A program made the position numbers and the translations under genes. Below, one piece after another: positions 60,403 to 64,000 of a stretch of 64,000 nt of DNA (its first letter is position 1; every line of letters starts with the position of its first letter). The stretch is from Flavobacterium luteum (GTDB lineage Bacteria > Bacteroidota > Bacteroidia > Flavobacteriales > Flavobacteriaceae): positions 496,001 through 560,000 of the forward strand of contig NZ_WAEM01000002.1 of assembly GCF_008806775.1 (NCBI RefSeq), read 5' to 3'. The notes below the pieces were generated by a model that saw only the letters and a program-made list of their open reading frames with translations, made no database searches and was not told the DNA's origin.

Positions 60403-63400
60403 TTAAAAATTTGCGTTAATTCCAAAAGTCATCGATTTTGTATGAGGAATTCCATAACCTGCCACACCAATTCCTCCAGCACTTAAACCAGAAACTTCAT
60501 AGTCAAAGCCCGTAAAAGAAGTTAGAGAAAACAAATTTTGTCCCACTAGGTAAAATCTCAATTTATTGATTCCCAACTTTTTTGTGAAGCCATTATCAAA
60601 ATTGTATCCTAATGATATTGTTTTCAGTCTGATATACGAACCGTCTTCAACAAAATAACTTGAAGGTTGCAATTCATTATTACTATTCAAAGTAGATAAA
60701 GCTGGAATATTGGAATTTGCGTTACTTGGTGTCCAAGCGTCTAAAGTATTTGTATTATGATTGAAACTAAAATAATTGAAATCACCAATAGCACGTTGTG
60801 CATTATACAAATCATTTCCTTGTTTTCCGTCAAAAAATAAAGTTAAATCAAATCCTTTAAATGAAGAATATAAGTTTATTCCATATATAAAATCGGGATG
60901 TGGGTTGCCAATAATTGTTCTGTCAAATTGGTCAATTTTTCCGTCAAAATTAATATCTCTGTATCTAATTTTACCCAATGCTTTTCCGGGTTGATCGGCG
61001 TGAACAGCAACTTCTTCAGGAGTTCTAAATAATCCGTCAGCAATTAATCCGTAAAATGATGCTATTGGCGATCCTTTTTTTGTTATTGACACTCCGTTGA
61101 GTAAAAAATTAGACTCTGTATCTAAACTTTCTACGTTATTTTTATAGGTTGAGAAATTCAAATCAACACCATATTTGAAATCATTTTTAGGATTGCTTTT
61201 GTAGCTCAACACCGCTTCAAAACCTTTGTTACTTACTGAACCTGCATTAATTAATGGCGGTTGACTTTCTCCGTTAATAGATAAAGCAATAGGTCTTAAA
61301 ATTAGATCATTGGTAGTTTTTACATAGAAATCGGTTTGTAACGAGATTCTTTCGTTTAAAAATCCTAAATCAAACCCTACATTGTATTGTTCTGTTGACT
61401 CCCATTTAAGATCAGGATTCGCCTGACGAGATTGCAATATACCACTTGCAGTACCTAAACCTGTTCCACTAATGTTGTAATCAGAAAACTCAACTACTCT
61501 ACCAACAGTATTGTCTACATAACTCGAAAGATAGGAGTAGTCGGCGATTTGATCATTACCATTTACACCCCAAGATGCTCTTAGTTTGAAATTGGAAATA
61601 TACTTATTGTTCGTTAAAAATTTCTCGTTTTTTGCATTCCAAGCAACAGAAGCTGATGGAAAAATACCGTATTTATTGTTTTCTCCAAAACGTGAAGATC
61701 CATCTCGTCTTAGGGTCCCTGAAACAATATATTTTTCATCAAAAACATATTTAAGTGACCCAAATTGTGAAATCTTAAATGTTTCCACTTTTCCAACTAA
61801 AGTTTTATATTGCGCATTATCATTAATTACATAACCAGCAGGGTCAGTAATATTAACCCCATTAATTTGGTTATTATGAAAGTTTTCTTCTCTAGCCGAA
61901 TTTTCTATACCTCCTAATAATGATATCCTATGTTTTCCAAAACTTTTATCATATTTTAAAGTATTGGTAAAAATGGTTGCCAGGTAATCATTATCTACAT
62001 CATCTGTAGTGATTTTTTGGAATACGGATGGGATTACGCCATTTGCAGAAAAGGCTTGGGTTGCCGTGTTAAATTTATAGGTGCCTTTATCAAAATTTAA
62101 AGTCGTATTGAATACTAATCCTTCAATAATTTTAAAATCTAAATAAGCATTTCCTAAAAATCGTTGATTCTTTTGTTCATTTTTTCTATTACTCCATAAA
62201 TTAGCTACTGAGTTAGGTTTATCTTGCATACCCCCAGTTATTATAGTGGCGTAATCTCCAAGATTAGAATATACCGGGAGCAATGGGTTTTGAAGAATTG
62301 CATTTTCAAATTCATTTGCTTTTACCTCATTAAATTTAGAATACAAGAAATTTTCTCCGATAGTCACTCTATCCTTAAATAGTTTATATGAAGTATTTAT
62401 TCTCGCATTGAAACGGTCATAACCAGTATATCTTTGAATACCATTATCTTCTGAATAGCTCAATTGAGTGTATAAACTAAGATTTTCAGTTCCTTTTCTG
62501 TACCCAAAATCGGTGTTGTTTGAATAGGTATCGTTTGTAATTTCATTTACCCAATTCGTATTTGCCGATGTTTGCAAGCCATTTGGATCTAAATATTGGG
62601 GTATGGTAAAACCAGAACCATTATTAATTAAAACTGGATGAGTTGGAGATGCTATTCCAGCACCTTGTTGCGCTTGATATTCTACATCCGCCCATTGTTG
62701 CGAATTAAGCAAACTGATTTTATCTCTTAACTTATTCATTGTTATTTCGGATTTGAAACTAAATTCAGAAACTCCTTTTTTACCTTTCTTAGTTGTAACA
62801 ACAATTACTCCGTTTGCGGCAGAAGTTCCATAAATAGCTGCTGATGCTCCATCTTTTAATACTTGAATAGTTTCAATTTCTTCAGGATTTAACGAGGATG
62901 AACTTGTTGTTTGAACACCGTCGATAACCCACAAAGGTGCAGATCCACTAGTCACAGTTGTTAATCCTCTAATAATAATTTGAGAATCATTCCCGCCAGG
63001 TGTTCCGCCAGAGTTGATTTGTAAACCAGCGACTCTGCCCTGTAAGGCAGTTAAAACATTAGGACTAGATTCTTGAGCTATATCAGCAATTTTAACAACA
63101 GAAATAGCTCCTGCAATATCTGATTTTTTCTCTTTTGTATATCCTACAACTATAACTTCTGAAAGATTGTTTGAACTAGATTGCAATTTAATATTGTACG
63201 TTATTTTTGAAGTTACTTTAATTTTAGCTTCTAAGTAACCAATATAACTAACTATCAAAGTAGCCCCCTCATCGGCATAAATTTTAAACTTCCCATCTAT
63301 ATCTGTAGTAGTTCCATTTTTCGAACCCTCTACAAGAATATTAGCCCCTGGTAAAGGCTGACCATCGTCTGCCAAGACAGACCCATTAATTTGTCTTTGT

Positions 63401-63480
63401 TGCCCTGAAGCAATAAACACCAAGAAAAACAAGCATATTGACAATATGTTTTTCTTGTTTTTAAAATACTTAATTTTCAT
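60403..63480 (-). CDS. SusC/RagA family TonB-dependent outer-membrane transporter
   Basis: 1025 residues. Signal peptide about 1-28, a carboxypeptidase-regulatory-like domain (about 30-110; INGSVLADDGQPLPGANILV), a TonB-dependent plug (about 115-230; VLTALQGRVAGLQINSGGTP, IIIRGLTTVTSGSAPLWVID with GVQ) and a C-terminal beta barrel. A TonB-box-like stretch is near EVIVVGYTKEKK. It imports fructo-oligosaccharides through the outer membrane with SusD as lid. It begins about 50 bp after the GH32 gene stop. Confidence 0.95.
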   Translation of the reverse strand: MKIKYFKNKKNILSICLFFLVFIASGQQRQINGSVLADDGQPLPGANILVEGSKNGTTTDIDGKFKIYADEGATLIVSYIGYLEAKIKVTSKITYNIKLQSSSNNLSEVIVVGYTKEKKSDIAGAISVVKIADIAQESSPNVLTALQGRVAGLQINSGGTPGGNDSQIIIRGLTTVTSGSAPLWVIDGVQTTSSSSLNPEEIETIQVLKDGASAAIYGTSAANGVIVVTTKKGKKGVSEFSFKSEITMNKLRDKISLLNSQQWADVEYQAQQGAGIASPTHPVLINNGSGFTIPQYLDPNGLQTSANTNWVNEITNDTYSNNTDFGYRKGTENLSLYTQLSYSEDNGIQRYTGYDRFNARINTSYKLFKDRVTIGENFLYSKFNEVKANEFENAILQNPLLPVYSNLGDYATIITGGMQDKPNSVANLWSNRKNEQKNQRFLGNAYLDFKIIEGLVFNTTLNFDKGTYKFNTATQAFSANGVIPSVFQKITTDDVDNDYLATIFTNTLKYDKSFGKHRISLLGGIENSAREENFHNNQINGVNITDPAGYVINDNAQYKTLVGKVETFKISQFGSLKYVFDEKYIVSGTLRRDGSSRFGENNKYGIFPSASVAWNAKNEKFLTNNKYISNFKLRASWGVNGNDQIADYSYLSSYVDNTVGRVVEFSDYNISGTGLGTASGILQSRQANPDLKWESTEQYNVGFDLGFLNERISLQTDFYVKTTNDLILRPIALSINGESQPPLINAGSVSNKGFEAVLSYKSNPKNDFKYGVDLNFSTYKNNVESLDTESNFLLNGVSITKKGSPIASFYGLIADGLFRTPEEVAVHADQPGKALGKIRYRDINFDGKIDQFDRTIIGNPHPDFIYGINLYSSFKGFDLTLFFDGKQGNDLYNAQRAIGDFNYFSFNHNTNTLDAWTPSNANSNIPALSTLNSNNELQPSSYFVEDGSYIRLKTISLGYNFDNGFTKKLGINKLRFYLVGQNLFSLTSFTGFDYEVSGLSAGGIGVAGYGIPHTKSMTFGINANF

Positions 63481-63530
63481 ACATTTATAGTTTTTGGTTA
63501 TTAGTCAATTTGTTTTTGTACATCTTTTAT

Positions 63531-64000
63531 TTAAAATTTTAGTTGGTTTATAAATACATTTTTAAGTTCGAAATCAGAATTTGCTTTAGCTATTGAAAAA
63601 GATTCCATTGGTTTATCTGAAAAATAAATTTCAGTCATAACCGTTTTTCCATTATCATAAAACACTTCGATAGAGGTTTTATCGATAACCACTATCACTT
63701 CGATGGAATTAAAATCGGATGTAATAGGTGCTTTTGATATTTTCTTGGCAAATTCATCAGAGAAAGAGGTTTGACTTATATTCTTTCTATCCATATAGAA
63801 ATACTTGTCCTTTTTATTAATTCCAAAATGAATAGCATTGTTTTCTTTGTTGGAAAGGATAAAATCATAGTTGTCGTCCTTTAAACCATTCAATGTAAAA
63901 CGAATTTCCAATCTTGACATATTTACGGTAGATTTGTCAACAACCAAGGTTGTTTTATCAATAATGAGAAGCTCCTTTTTTATAGTTTTTGAAATATATT
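63531..64000 (-). CDS. Glycoside hydrolase family 32 enzyme, C-terminal part (start outside window)
   Basis: The frame is open to the right edge (reading from base 64000), so the TTG at 63947 is not a start. The visible 155 residues are the beta-sandwich of GH32 enzymes: LEIRFTLNGLKDDNYDFIL, YFYMDRKNIS, then SIEVIVVIDKTSIEVFYDNG and KTVMTEIYFSDKPMESFSIA, the SIEVF-NDG-xTxMT pattern of levanases and inulinases. The catalytic WMNDPNG, RDP and EC motifs lie outside the window. With the SusCD and fructokinase neighbours it would hydrolyse fructan. Confidence 0.85.
   Translation of the reverse strand, partial: YISKTIKKELLIIDKTTLVVDKSTVNMSRLEIRFTLNGLKDDNYDFILSNKENNAIHFGINKKDKYFYMDRKNISQTSFSDEFAKKISKAPITSDFNSIEVIVVIDKTSIEVFYDNGKTVMTEIYFSDKPMESFSIAKANSDFELKNVFINQLKF

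Overview
The window is AT-rich chromosomal DNA from a member of the Bacteroidota, most likely Flavobacterium or a close relative. Four things point there: many secreted proteins ending in type IX secretion (T9SS) type A sorting domains with the YPNP-type motif, a SusC/SusD pair, promoters fitting the flavobacterial TTG / TAnnTTTG consensus, and a housekeeping order (mgtE, rsmA, DUF4286, TPR protein, serS) common in that group. Genus and gene names are inferred from remembered family features; no search was run.

Layout. 1-6.4 kb: the end of radA, a GT51 transglycosylase, a DUF4139 protein, a frameshifted PQQ-type sugar dehydrogenase and a Tas-like aldo/keto reductase. 6.7-9.7 kb: two tandem secreted paralogues with seven WQKCYGG-type repeats, divergent from a possible regulator. 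11-16 kb: a DMT permease, an OmpA-like lipoprotein, exonuclease III, a predicted bifunctional ornithine-lipid acyltransferase (OlsF type) and a TM2 protein. 16.1-21.2 kb is an accessory patch: an antitoxin with a nonsense-broken RelE/ParE-like toxin, a 40-bp tandem repeat array with hairpins, a Cys-rich hydrophobic secreted protein with a small membrane ORF behind it, a frameshifted T9SS protein and a decayed HTH regulator. 21.2-29 kb is mostly housekeeping (2-hydroxyacid dehydrogenase carrying repeat-derived sequence, proC, mgtE, rsmA, DUF4286, TPR protein, serS). 29-38.5 kb: an M1 peptidase, two surface proteins, an MFS permease, a Gfo/Idh/MocA oxidoreductase and rseP. 38.56 kb: tRNA-Asn.

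38.9-48.6 kb is the most distinctive block. Seven tightly packed co-directional genes encode two metallophosphoesterases, a YHYH protein, an unknown surface protein, a DUF1566 protein and a sulfatase, all six with T9SS-type C-termini, plus a HupE/UreJ-like membrane protein. It looks like a surface system for releasing phosphate and sulfate, or for handling metals; I know of no description of it. It lies between an intact tRNA-Asn and decayed tRNA-Asn/GIY-YIG nuclease copies, which also flank a 1648-residue LamG-containing T9SS protein.

54.8-64 kb is a fructan (levan/inulin) utilisation locus read leftwards: GH32 hydrolase (cut by the window edge), SusC, SusD, two DUF4960 surface lipoproteins and a PfkB-family fructokinase. 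Fructan would be bound and cut at the surface, imported through SusCD, hydrolysed to fructose and phosphorylated.
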